Shown: positions 31,470-39,166 of the stretch, in pieces
Layout: each line of letters starts with the position of its first letter
Numbering within the stretch: position 1 is the first letter of the stretch
Source: UBA5232 sp964557565
GTDB lineage: Bacteria > Patescibacteriota > Dojkabacteria > SC72
Length of the DNA: 39,166 nt
Direction: 5' to 3'
Assembly: GCA_964557565.1 (NCBI GenBank)
Contig: CAZLAH010000006.1
Coordinates: forward strand, 1-39,166
The notes under the pieces: model-generated
What the model saw: only the letters and a program-made list of their open reading frames with translations
Database searches by the model: none
What the model was told of the DNA's origin: nothing
Translations under genes and position numbers: made by a program

Positions 31470-32906
31470 ATGCATATGAAGGCCTTTCTTAAGCGTAATA
31501 TCTTGTATATACTACTGATCCTTTTACTAAGTATCTCTACCCTCTTTCTACTTCAAGAATCATTAGGAAGAGGTATCTTTATTCTTTCTTCCCTAGTGTT
31601 TTGGTTCGTATTCTTAATTCTAACTAAGAAAGGTACTACTGCCTCTCTCCTTTACATACTTCTCGTCCTACCATTCAATATTACATACCAACTTCACTAC
31701 TCCACTAATCTTTTTGATCCTTTTGTAAATGGAATTTTTGTAAACTATCTAAATCCCACCGTATCCATTCTCGACTTAGGGGTACTCCTCCTTCTCTTCT
31801 CTATACTCAAAGAAGTAAAAATATCTTTTCTAAGAAAGACAATCTCTAAGTTCAAATGGTATTTAATATCTTTTTTGGTATTTCTCCTCTTACAGAATAT
31901 CCTACTTTTTGATCTACTAGTTTTCGTTAACAGTCTTAGATTCATATCCTTTGTATTACTGTTGGTTTTGTTACCTCCAGTATTACCTCTTTTAAAATCA
32001 AAGGCCATACAACTACCATTTACTCTAGTTTTGATATTCAATACTTTTTTTCAAGGTATTTTAGGGATTATACAATTTACAAGAGGTGCTTCTTTAGGAT
32101 GGGAATTCCTAGGAGAATCACAGGTAGTCAATGGTATGCAGGGTTCTAGTTTCCTTGAGCTATATGATGGAATATATCTTCGTGCATATGGTACTTTTCC
32201 TCACCCAAACATACTAGCAGGCTTCTTCTTGTTAGTTTTCTTTCTCTCAATTTTTGTTTTCTTTAAAGAGAGAAGAGTGTTTAGGTATATCTACTTAGCA
32301 ATGGCATTTCTCTCTGGTATCTTTGTAATATTTACATTCTCTAGAATAGTTTTGATTCTCTTTGTTCTTAACGCTCTAGCTATTTTTTTGATCTATGTTT
32401 TCAAAGTGAAGGGTAAACAATTTTTTGCTTTCACCCCTACTCTTTTAATCGAGAGGTTTGGTAATCTTTTTGGTGAAGGAGATACAAGCTTAGGAGACAG
32501 GGTCAATCTTTTCAAAGCAAGTCTCAGTGTTTTGAAAGAAAACTGGTTAGCAGGTACGGGATCAGGTAACTTTGTTAAAGCTATGGAAGATTTTGTTCCT
32601 AGAACAGGAAGTGGTATACAACTTCTTCAACCTGTACATAATGTATTGATGTTGTTACTAACAGATTTTGGGGTATTTGGATTCTTCGCTTTTCTGTTTT
32701 TAGTTGGAAAAATCTTTTTTGTATATATCAAAAAGATTACATGGTTTACGCTCTTGTTACTGTTTTCTGTCGGTTTAATAGGGATGCTTGATCATTACCT
32801 AATTTCTTTACCACAAGGAATTGTAATGTTGTGTATATTTCTTGTACTATCCTTTCTGTTCTCAGATACTTTGAAGAAGGATGAAAATAATGTATACAAG
32901 AATTAA
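31470..32906 (+). CDS. O-antigen ligase/polymerase (Wzy_C) family membrane protein
   Basis: A 478-aa protein with about twelve TM helices. Wzy_C family features are LRAYGTFPHPNILAGF, FTFSRIVLILF, GDRVNLFKASLSVLKENWLAGTGSGNFV and PVHNVLMLLLTDFGVFG. The conserved Arg and His in the outer loops are those expected of ligases. It probably joins surface glycans or ligates them to a lipid or protein acceptor at the outer face. No other glycan genes sit beside it in the window. Its last 45 bases overlap the 3' end of the convergent exchanger gene. Confidence 0.88.
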   Translation: MHMKAFLKRNILYILLILLLSISTLFLLQESLGRGIFILSSLVFWFVFLILTKKGTTASLLYILLVLPFNITYQLHYSTNLFDPFVNGIFVNYLNPTVSILDLGVLLLLFSILKEVKISFLRKTISKFKWYLISFLVFLLLQNILLFDLLVFVNSLRFISFVLLLVLLPPVLPLLKSKAIQLPFTLVLIFNTFFQGILGIIQFTRGASLGWEFLGESQVVNGMQGSSFLELYDGIYLRAYGTFPHPNILAGFFLLVFFLSIFVFFKERRVFRYIYLAMAFLSGIFVIFTFSRIVLILFVLNALAIFLIYVFKVKGKQFFAFTPTLLIERFGNLFGEGDTSLGDRVNLFKASLSVLKENWLAGTGSGNFVKAMEDFVPRTGSGIQLLQPVHNVLMLLLTDFGVFGFFAFLFLVGKIFFVYIKKITWFTLLLLFSVGLIGMLDHYLISLPQGIVMLCIFLVLSFLFSDTLKKDENNVYKN

Positions 32907-33770
32907 TCCAATACCTTCCTGTTTGGATATGAGTTTTTTTCTACCGAGTATTGCGAATATGTAAAGCACAAATATTGCACCTACTAGAAAGAAGATTTCC
33001 TTTACAAATGGCTTCATATCTAATGTTGTAATAAATGATGCGATACCTGGGATTAACAAAAGGTTGATCGTTGTTGCTCCAAGTATGTTCCCAAGGCTTA
33101 ACTGCAGGTTACCTTTCCTAATGACAGTAAACGAGGTTATTAGTTCAGGGATGGAAATACCGATAGCGAGTATGAAAAACCCAATGATTGATTCTGCTAT
33201 GTTAAAACTTTCTGCTGTAAGTATTATGTTATCAACACAAAGTCTCCCTGCCACTACAAGAAAGAGGAAGGAGAGTATGAGGTAAAGAAGGTTGAATTTA
33301 ACTTCACTCTTTCCCGTTATTGTATGGTTGTTTTTTCTAGCAAGGGATATTGTTGTAGCAAATATCGCTATAGTGATTACTCCCATTATCCAGGTAACTT
33401 GGAAGTTGAAAAGAAGAAGGAGTGCAATGAAGAGTATCCCTGCTCCTAGTGTAATTGGTATGTTCTTTTTTAAATCTATATCTGCAAGTTTGTATTTACA
33501 GAACAGTGCTAAGAACCCCAGTAATAAGGAGACATTAACTAATGCGCTACCAAGGAATGTAGATATTGCTACTTCTTGGTGGCCCATTGCAGTTGAGTAT
33601 GTTCCAATTACAATGTCAGGAAGTGATGTCCCAAGTGATATGAGTGTAAATCCAATTAAGAAGCTACTTATCTTTATCTTTTTTGCAAAGGCAACAGATT
33701 GATCTATGAAGATATCTGCAGATTTAAGAAGGATTACAAAGGAGATTAGCGCAATTAGGATATGAAGCAT
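32862..33770 (-). CDS. Calcium/sodium antiporter (CaCA family, YrbG-like)
   Basis: A 302-aa protein with about ten TM helices in two inverted halves. The alpha-repeats are GTSLPDIVIGTYSTAMGHQEVAISTFLGSALVN (first) and AIGISIPELITSFTVIRKGNLQLSLGNILGATTIN (second), each with the acidic residue (Asp and Glu) that binds cations. In the first repeat the usual GN-x-x-GSN reads STFLGSA, a departure from the canonical Asn. Exchanges Ca2+ (or K+) for Na+ or H+. It overlaps the ligase gene tail to tail. Confidence 0.9.
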   Translation of the reverse strand: MLHILIALISFVILLKSADIFIDQSVAFAKKIKISSFLIGFTLISLGTSLPDIVIGTYSTAMGHQEVAISTFLGSALVNVSLLLGFLALFCKYKLADIDLKKNIPITLGAGILFIALLLLFNFQVTWIMGVITIAIFATTISLARKNNHTITGKSEVKFNLLYLILSFLFLVVAGRLCVDNIILTAESFNIAESIIGFFILAIGISIPELITSFTVIRKGNLQLSLGNILGATTINLLLIPGIASFITTLDMKPFVKEIFFLVGAIFVLYIFAILGRKKLISKQEGIGLILVYIIFILLQSI

Positions 33771-33809
33771 ATATTTTAAAAAGCAGTTTATTGTTTATAT
33801 GATATCATA

Positions 33810-33896
33810 CGGAGAGAGCGGGATTCGAACCCGCGGTATAATTTCTTATACGCACGCTTTCCAAGCGTGTCCTTTCGACCGCTCAGGCACCTCTCC
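33810..33896 (-). tRNA. tRNA-Ser(GGA)
   Basis: An 87-nt class II tRNA with acceptor GGAGAGG/TCTCTCC, anticodon stem CACGC/GCGTG with loop TTGGAAA (anticodon GGA) and variable arm stem GTATAA/TTATAC. CCA is not encoded. It lies five bases from tRNA-Arg and is probably co-transcribed. Confidence 0.94.
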
Positions 33897-33901
33897 AAGG
33901 A

Positions 33902-33978
33902 TGGCGTACCTGGCCGGAATCGAACCGACAACCTACTGCTTAGAAGGCAATTGCTCTATCCGATTGAGCTACAGGTAC
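33902..33978 (-). tRNA. tRNA-Arg(UCU), CCA encoded
   Basis: A 74-nt body plus an encoded CCA (33902-33904), with acceptor GTACCTG/CAGGTAC, discriminator G and anticodon stem ATTGC/GCAGT with loop CTTCTAA (anticodon UCU). It is the only tRNA of the five in this window with a genomic CCA. Confidence 0.92.
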
Positions 33979-34020
33979 ACGACAGCAGCATTTTATCAGT
34001 AATTATGATTAAAATAAAGG

Positions 34021-35859
34021 CTAAAGAACCTCTTCTATTTCTATTAACACCCCACCCTGCCTCTTTGGAAAGTGCCATAATGCCTCTGGGAAAGAATCAG
34101 GCTTAAACAGTACCTCTGTAGTTTTATCGGAAAAGATTAGAGATTGAAGATATGTATTACCCTCTTCCCATTTCATAGTTTTTACCTTGTTTGCAATATC
34201 TTCTTTCTCAACCTTTGGCTTAACAGAACCTGTAGCCACAAGCTTTATTTTAATTCCACTCTTATTATTCTCGACAACAGTAATGGTTTTCTCGATATCA
34301 TCCCCAAGAGCTAATTCTAAATCCTTGTCACTCTCAAAAAGATTTTTCTCTACAGCATCTTTTGTTAACATAGCAGAAATACCCTCCTCAAAACCCTCCT
34401 TTAAGAAATATGAAGCTGTACTCTTTGTTTTGATTGAAAGATTTACCTCATTCGCTTCTGTACCAACTGTCTTGTCTGTATTTGTACTATCTTTGTCTAC
34501 TTCACTCTTGATTGAATCTGCAATTATTTCCCATCCACCATCCTTTTCTCTTAATTCTTGCTCTCCTTCTTCGAATGCAATTTTTTGAAGTTCTTCTACA
34601 CCAGTATTGATATCTGCTTGAGAAAGAACAGTATATTGTTCTTTTGTACCACCAGAGAAAGCTCCTCCACTATTCATGGCATATACTTCATTTGCAGAAA
34701 AACCTTGAACAGAGAAATGTTGACCAGAAGAAAGATTGTATTCCTCACCTACCTCAATTGCAGTAACAGATGCCTCTGCAATATTGTTACACTCTATTGA
34801 TGTATCAGAATCTATCTTAAAAGATTTTCCTGAAGAAGAGGACACAATGACATGTCCTGCAGACAAACTAATGGCTGAAACATTCGTACATCCCCCTACT
34901 TTAACATATGCTACATTAACTTTACCTTTTGCTTTCTCTCCCCTAAATGCAGTACCTGTAGCCTTTATATTTGTAGATCTTGATTTTTCAACTGTTTCTG
35001 TCTTGATTGGTATCTTAGAATTGTCAAAATCTACAGCTTTAATATTTTCATCTCCTGTGAATACTTTCTCAACACTCACCTCTTTTGCCTCTACATATAT
35101 TCTTACTTTTACAAAAGGTACAACATTATAATAGATTACCCCTACTAAGATAGTGACTACCACAAGAGAGATACCAATTAGTGGCGCAAACCTTTTTACC
35201 TTTGTAGGATATTTAATATTCTTGAAAACAGAACCAACCTTTGTAAAAAGAGGAGAGACTTTTGCACCTAAATCTTTTGCTATATTTGAAGTCTTGAGTT
35301 TTGGGACTTCATTTTTTTCTCCTGCTTCTATCTCTTCTACGACAGGTTCTTCTTCGTTGTTGCTAATATCTTCGTCAAAAGTGATTACAATATCATCCTC
35401 GCTATTTGAAGGAATGGATGATCTACTTTTTTCCAAGGCACTACTAATTCTGTTTTGAAAATCAGAAGGCATAATTCTTTCTTCAGGTAATATCTCTTCC
35501 TCTTTTACCTTTTCCACTCTTTTCCCATGAGGATTATATCTTCTTGCCCTATTGATCATCTCTTTTTCCCACATATCTTCAGTTGGATAGTTAGGAGTAT
35601 CTATTGTCATTAATCCAGCCAAAGTTGCATTCCTAATGCCTGTTGGGTTCTTAATTATTTGAGCAATTATGGATTTATCTCTCTCATCTCCTGTCTCTAG
35701 GATTACTTTTAGATTGATTGGACTAATGAGTAGATCTGATTCTTCTGCAAATGTTATTAAGACTCTCTCATTCGAAGAATCTAAAATACCGGTAATGACA
35801 TCAGTAATTTCATCTTCTTTACCTATTACTATTTTTGTTATTTTTTTATCTTCTTCCAT
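34021..35859 (-). CDS. Baseplate J/gp47-like single-pass protein next to pilM
   Basis: A 612-aa protein. The cytoplasmic part is 1-220 (ERVLITFAEESDLLISPINLKVI near the start, then a disordered acidic middle at about 150-190). One TM helix lies at about 224-247. The outer part (250-612) is beta-rich, with VRIYVEAKEVSVEKVFTGD, KATGTAFRGEKAKGKVNV and INTGVEELQK. In Patescibacteria a protein of this plan, annotated baseplate J-like, often follows pilM. Its start ATG overlaps the pilM stop by one base, so the two are co-transcribed. A pilus or surface-machine role is likely by context. The name is a weak homology label. Confidence 0.7.
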   Translation of the reverse strand: MEEDKKITKIVIGKEDEITDVITGILDSSNERVLITFAEESDLLISPINLKVILETGDERDKSIIAQIIKNPTGIRNATLAGLMTIDTPNYPTEDMWEKEMINRARRYNPHGKRVEKVKEEEILPEERIMPSDFQNRISSALEKSRSSIPSNSEDDIVITFDEDISNNEEEPVVEEIEAGEKNEVPKLKTSNIAKDLGAKVSPLFTKVGSVFKNIKYPTKVKRFAPLIGISLVVVTILVGVIYYNVVPFVKVRIYVEAKEVSVEKVFTGDENIKAVDFDNSKIPIKTETVEKSRSTNIKATGTAFRGEKAKGKVNVAYVKVGGCTNVSAISLSAGHVIVSSSSGKSFKIDSDTSIECNNIAEASVTAIEVGEEYNLSSGQHFSVQGFSANEVYAMNSGGAFSGGTKEQYTVLSQADINTGVEELQKIAFEEGEQELREKDGGWEIIADSIKSEVDKDSTNTDKTVGTEANEVNLSIKTKSTASYFLKEGFEEGISAMLTKDAVEKNLFESDKDLELALGDDIEKTITVVENNKSGIKIKLVATGSVKPKVEKEDIANKVKTMKWEEGNTYLQSLIFSDKTTEVLFKPDSFPEALWHFPKRQGGVLIEIEEVL

Positions 35860-37091
35860 TATTTATTTTTTACTTCATTATCATATACAAATTTTGCTAA
35901 AGACGCAGGAGTTATATCGAATATATTTCTTAATTCTCCACTATTATCCTTTATATTATCAAGTTTTTCTGGAGTAAAGAATTCTATTTTAGGAACTACA
36001 GAAAATGGTAAAAACTTTTTCCAAGGGAATTCGAGCATAACTTCTTTTATTTCAGGAAGAAGTGATCCTCCACCACAAAGATATATCTGATTGGGGAATG
36101 TTGTAATATCGTCACAGTAAGAGAGAGCTGATTTTAAAGTTTTCATCCAAAGCCTTGCTACTGGATACACTACTTTCTGGATATCTCTTGAAAGATCTTT
36201 GGTTAATTCTTTCTGTGTGTATTTAATCTTTCTTTGCTCTGCAATTCTATAGTCTAAATCCAAAGCTTTGGAGATTTCTTTAGTAAAAGTTCTTCCTCCA
36301 AAAGCAAACATCTTTGTCTCTAAGACATTCCCTTTTTCTACTACAGCGATATCTGTAGTACCCCCACCTATATCTATGAATATCCCGGAAAAATCTCTAT
36401 TTGAAGAACCTGAGAAGGCTCTTGCTACTGAAAAAGGTTGGGATACAATCCCAAGGACATTCATGTTTAATTCAGAAGCGACTTTCTTCAATGCTTCTGT
36501 ATATGTCTTTGGTGCAAATGATGCATAGTAATTTAATTTAACATCTCTACCCTTGTATCCGATTAAGGAATCAACAGGCATCCCCCCTATCTCTAACCCT
36601 GTCTTAGTTATATGCAATATCTCAATATCTTCATTAGTTAAACCTATTCTTTGTCCGAGATCTTCTTTCCCATTGTATTCTATCTTGTTCTCAATTTGCT
36701 CAATTATTTTCTCCTGTTCCTTCGCTGTAACTTCTTTCTCGAAGTTCTCTTCTCTTTGATAGTTAACGACAATGGAAACACCTTGAATATATTCTCCTGC
36801 TATACCCATTACGACATTCTTTGGAAATTCTTCATTTGCTAACTTCTCTGTTAAGGAAGAGATGGAAAGACGGCAATTCTCTAATACAGTATCAAGATTA
36901 GTAATGATACCACTTCTCATTGCATGCTGTTGTTGCTCTATTCTAGAGACCTTTTTGATTTCCACACCTAAATTGTCTACTGAAAAAAGCATACTCTTTA
37001 ACACCTCAGTACCAATATCAAGGGCAACAACATTGTCCTCTTTTGTTAATATTTTCTTTGGTGCTTTGTTAAGAAAAGGCAGGTTGAACAT
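35859..37091 (-). CDS. pilM: PilM/FtsA-like actin-fold ATPase
   Basis: A 410-aa protein from the ATG at 37091. Two codons upstream there is a TTG that extends the frame, but TATACT ends six bases before this ATG. The actin fold is visible: phosphate-1 VVALDIGTE (21-29), phosphate-2 GIFIDIGGGTTDIAVV, and adenosine motif IYLCGGGSLLPEI, with an inserted SHS2-like region (about 80-185). In type IV pili PilM sits at the inner face of the membrane and links to PilN. FtsA is the close alternative, but the FtsA membrane helix is not apparent at the end. It is followed directly by the baseplate-J-like gene. Confidence 0.82.
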   Translation of the reverse strand: MFNLPFLNKAPKKILTKEDNVVALDIGTEVLKSMLFSVDNLGVEIKKVSRIEQQQHAMRSGIITNLDTVLENCRLSISSLTEKLANEEFPKNVVMGIAGEYIQGVSIVVNYQREENFEKEVTAKEQEKIIEQIENKIEYNGKEDLGQRIGLTNEDIEILHITKTGLEIGGMPVDSLIGYKGRDVKLNYYASFAPKTYTEALKKVASELNMNVLGIVSQPFSVARAFSGSSNRDFSGIFIDIGGGTTDIAVVEKGNVLETKMFAFGGRTFTKEISKALDLDYRIAEQRKIKYTQKELTKDLSRDIQKVVYPVARLWMKTLKSALSYCDDITTFPNQIYLCGGGSLLPEIKEVMLEFPWKKFLPFSVVPKIEFFTPEKLDNIKDNSGELRNIFDITPASLAKFVYDNEVKNK

Positions 37092-37097
37092 AGTCAA

Positions 37098-37103
37098 AGT
37101 ATA
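37098..37103 (-). promoter_or_regulatory. -10 element of pilM (leaderless spacing)
   Basis: TATACT on the minus strand ends six bases before the ATG at 37091. Confidence 0.55.
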
Positions 37104-37130
37104 GCATATTTGATAGTTTAAGAAATGCTC

Positions 37131-38813
37131 TTAAATTATTGCAATGAGGATAATTGGTTCTCTCTCAGTTCTTTTGTATATGAGTTTAGAGAGTTGTTTT
37201 TCCATTTCTTTCTTAAGTATTTCTTCTTCATATTTTTTTCTTTGTGCACTACTTCTAATCCAGTCTCTATGCGTATCAAATATACTGTTTTGTATCTCAT
37301 TAAGAAGTCCTTGAGAATTTTTAAAGTAGATGAATCCTCTTGAGAGGAATTTTGGTCTACCAATTATTTTCTTTGTTTTTGAACTGATATTTAAAATTAC
37401 TGTAAAGATACCAAATTCAGAAAGTTGCTTCCTATCCTTTAAAACAATATCACCAATATCCCCTATACCTAGCCCATCTATTAGTATTGGTTTAGACTCA
37501 ATCTTTGTTCCTCTCTTCCAGTAGCTCCCGTTGAACTCCCATGTTTGTCCATCCTCAGTCAAAAATATCTCATCGGATCTAAATCCCCATTTCTGTAAGT
37601 TTAGCTTATGGAAATATCTAAATGTAAGTGACCCGTGTACAGGCATAACATTTCGTGGTTGTGTAAGATCAAGCATAGCTCTGATATCTTCTTGGTTTCC
37701 ATGTCCTGTTGAATGGATTTTCATATTTACGGAATCTTTCATTAAATCTGCCCCTAAAGCTATTAATCTGTCTGTTAATTTCTCAATCTTAGTTATGTTT
37801 TCGGGAATTTCAGAAGAAGACATTATTACTAAGTCGCCTTTCTTGATCTTAATGAATTTATGCTCATTAAGAGAAATCCTATTCAATGCAGCAAATCTCT
37901 CTCCCTGACTTCCTGTGCAAAGAATTAAAATCTCTTTATCTGGATATTTATTTATATCCTTGTCCCTAATGAATATGCTGTCATCCACATTTATATATCT
38001 ATTCTCTCTTGCTATTAATATTGCTTGGTCCAAACTTCTACCAGAAAGTAAAACTTTTCTTTTCGTCTTTTGAGCAATTGAAATTAAAGAATACAATCTA
38101 GTTATCAATGAAGAGAAAGCAGAAACAATTATCCTACCCTCATATTTTGAAATGATCTCCTCTAAATTTCTAGATATTTCTGTTTCCGAAGGAGCTTTTC
38201 CTGGAACAGTAGCATTTGTACTTTCCATCAATGCTAAATCTATTTTTCCTTTTAACTTGCTTAATTCTTGATAGTCAGATTCTGGCTCATTTGCAGGAGA
38301 GGAATCAAATTTGAAATCTCCTGAGAAGAAAACATTTCCATTTGGTGATTGTAGGAAAATGGAAAAAGCATCAGGGATACTATGATTTATACCGATGAAT
38401 TTCGTTTTGAAATATTTCCCAATGGAGATATCACTTTTTCTGTCTACTCCAAATATCTTAACCTTTCTGTCCATCTTGTACTCTCTCATTTTTAATTCAA
38501 TGAGAGATTTTGCGAAACCACCTGCATATATTGGAGGGTAGTCAAGTTCTGGAAGCATCCATTTTAATGCCCCAATATGATCTAAATGACCATGGGTAAT
38601 TAATATTGCTTTTACTTTTTTCTTATTCTTTTTAAGGTATCCCATATTTGGTATTAAATAGTCGATACCATACATCTCTTGACCTGGGAAAGAATACCCA
38701 GCATCTACTATTACAATCTCGTCATCATATTCTACAAAGTTTGAATTTCTTCCTATCTCTGATGTTCCTGAAAGTGTACAAAGTTTTAATGTGTGTTTAT
38801 TATTATTGTTCAT
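37131..38813 (-). CDS. rnj: Ribonuclease J
   Basis: A 560-aa metallo-beta-lactamase/beta-CASP nuclease, an endonuclease and 5' exonuclease that is the main mRNA-decay enzyme where RNase E is absent. Motif 2 is HGHLDH (74-79). Others are VFFSGDFKFD, SAFSSLITR, the beta-CASP HSTGHGNQEDIRAMLDL and PVHGSLTFR. The C-terminal domain is present. The open frame extends 98 codons further, but that part is antisense to valS and unlike RNase J. The ATG at 38813 sits seven bases after a TATAAT and gives the normal length. Confidence 0.95.
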   Translation of the reverse strand: MNNNNKHTLKLCTLSGTSEIGRNSNFVEYDDEIVIVDAGYSFPGQEMYGIDYLIPNMGYLKKNKKKVKAILITHGHLDHIGALKWMLPELDYPPIYAGGFAKSLIELKMREYKMDRKVKIFGVDRKSDISIGKYFKTKFIGINHSIPDAFSIFLQSPNGNVFFSGDFKFDSSPANEPESDYQELSKLKGKIDLALMESTNATVPGKAPSETEISRNLEEIISKYEGRIIVSAFSSLITRLYSLISIAQKTKRKVLLSGRSLDQAILIARENRYINVDDSIFIRDKDINKYPDKEILILCTGSQGERFAALNRISLNEHKFIKIKKGDLVIMSSSEIPENITKIEKLTDRLIALGADLMKDSVNMKIHSTGHGNQEDIRAMLDLTQPRNVMPVHGSLTFRYFHKLNLQKWGFRSDEIFLTEDGQTWEFNGSYWKRGTKIESKPILIDGLGIGDIGDIVLKDRKQLSEFGIFTVILNISSKTKKIIGRPKFLSRGFIYFKNSQGLLNEIQNSIFDTHRDWIRSSAQRKKYEEEILKKEMEKQLSKLIYKRTEREPIILIAII

Positions 38814-38820
38814 AGTTCCC

Positions 38821-38848
38821 ATTATATCAGATATTTCTGTGATATAAT
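38821..38848. promoter_or_regulatory. Divergent extended -10 promoters of rnj and valS
   Basis: Minus strand: TGA-TATAAT (38821-38829) ends seven bases before the RNase J ATG. Plus strand: TGA-TATAAT (38840-38848), leader about 20 bases to the valS ATG. The two hexamers are 16 bases apart. Confidence 0.6.
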
Positions 38849-38874
38849 TGGGGAATCTTAAAATACCGATAACT

Positions 38875-39166
38875 ATGGAGAAAGACAGTATTTCAAAAAC
38901 ATTTGAATCAAAGGAAGAAGAGATATATTCTCTTTGGGAATCTTCGGAACTTTTCAATCCTGATAATACGGAAAAGTATTTGCTGGAAAACGGATTTGAT
39001 GTAAAAAAAACATTTACAATTACTCTTCCTCCTCCAAATGCTAATGGTAATCTACATTTAGGGCATATGTGTGGATATTCTTTCCACGATGCAATTGGTA
39101 GGTACATGAGGATGACAGGACATCCTACTCTACTTTTGCCAGGTAAGGATCATGCTGGTATCCAAA
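38875..39166 (+). CDS. valS: Valyl-tRNA synthetase, N-terminal fragment cut by the window edge
   Basis: A 97-codon open frame begins at the ATG at 38875 and runs past the right edge. It contains LPPPNANGNLHLGHM (the HIGH region, HLGH) and LPGKDHAGIQ, the arrangement of class I synthetases of the ValS/IleS group. PPPN followed by the DHAGI motif fits ValS best. The canonical PPPNVTG is PPPNANG here. The enzyme charges tRNA-Val. It diverges from RNase J. Confidence 0.88.
   Translation, partial: MEKDSISKTFESKEEEIYSLWESSELFNPDNTEKYLLENGFDVKKTFTITLPPPNANGNLHLGHMCGYSFHDAIGRYMRMTGHPTLLLPGKDHAGIQ

Noticed and set aside
38814..39107. N-terminal extension of the RNase J frame
   Set aside because: It is antisense to valS, does not resemble RNase J, and the TATAAT spacing points to 38813.
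1..39166. UGA recoded as glycine
   Set aside because: TGA ends thyX and rnpA at their normal lengths, and long reading frames do not need it as sense.
1..39166. CRISPR arrays, insertion sequences or long repeats
   Set aside because: Reading through, I saw no regularly spaced repeats, transposase motifs or long terminal inverted repeats.

Overview
The window is AT-rich, gene-dense bacterial chromosome. It has short or absent intergenic gaps, several overlapping gene ends, and many small membrane proteins. The gene content points to a Candidate Phyla Radiation (Patescibacteria) genome: a T4SS-like ATPase with small pilin-like proteins, a PilM/FtsA-like ATPase followed by a baseplate-J-like protein, a coiled-coil/SpoIID protein, an extended L34, and core genes trimmed to essentials. 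TGA ends real genes such as thyX and rnpA, so the UGA=Gly code of Gracilibacteria/Absconditabacteria is excluded. I cannot fix the lineage; Dojkabacteria or Katanobacteria-like is a guess.

Layout. 1-4.8 kb: the start of an unknown membrane protein (minus), a tyrosine recombinase, tRNA-Ile(UAU), a T4SS-type ATPase, a low-complexity protein and smpB. 4.8-9.8 kb: a minus-strand envelope operon running from a coiled-coil/SpoIID protein through a bacterial-PH protein and a two-TM protein to a large single-pass protein. 9.8-11.9 kb: five tandem VirB2/TrbC-like pilin paralogues followed by dgkA. 11.9-16.2 kb: a repair operon (endonuclease IV, a 42-aa membrane protein, a UvrD helicase fused to a RecB-type nuclease) and tRNA-Ser(GCU). 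16.3-19.5 kb: accessory membrane and surface proteins, one with a pacifastin/VWC-like cysteine domain. 19.6-25.2 kb: thyX, tmRNA, a SpoU methyltransferase, a MASE3-like orphan membrane sensor, a pseudopilin-like protein, tRNA-Ser(CGA) and small membrane proteins. 25.3-31.5 kb: a degenerate-receiver regulator and the replication-origin core (dnaN, probable oriC, dnaA, then divergent rpmH-rnpA-yidD-yidC-jag). 31.5-39.2 kb: an O-antigen-ligase-type protein, a Ca/Na exchanger, tRNA-Ser(GGA), tRNA-Arg(UCU), a baseplate-J-like protein, pilM, RNase J and the start of valS.

How it fits together. The dnaA/dnaN/rpmH cluster is the classical bacterial origin neighbourhood. smpB and ssrA together provide trans-translation. 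Surface biology dominates the rest: T4SS-like ATPase and pilins, type IV pilus-type proteins, SpoIID cell-wall enzyme, undecaprenol/diacylglycerol kinase and polysaccharide ligase.

A striking regulatory pattern is that about a dozen genes carry a TATAAT-like -10 hexamer ending only 6-7 bases before the start codon. That predicts leaderless mRNAs, and clear Shine-Dalgarno sites are rare (7295 and 19654 genes). This pattern also corrects several start sites (RNase J, PilM, the 24.8 kb protein).
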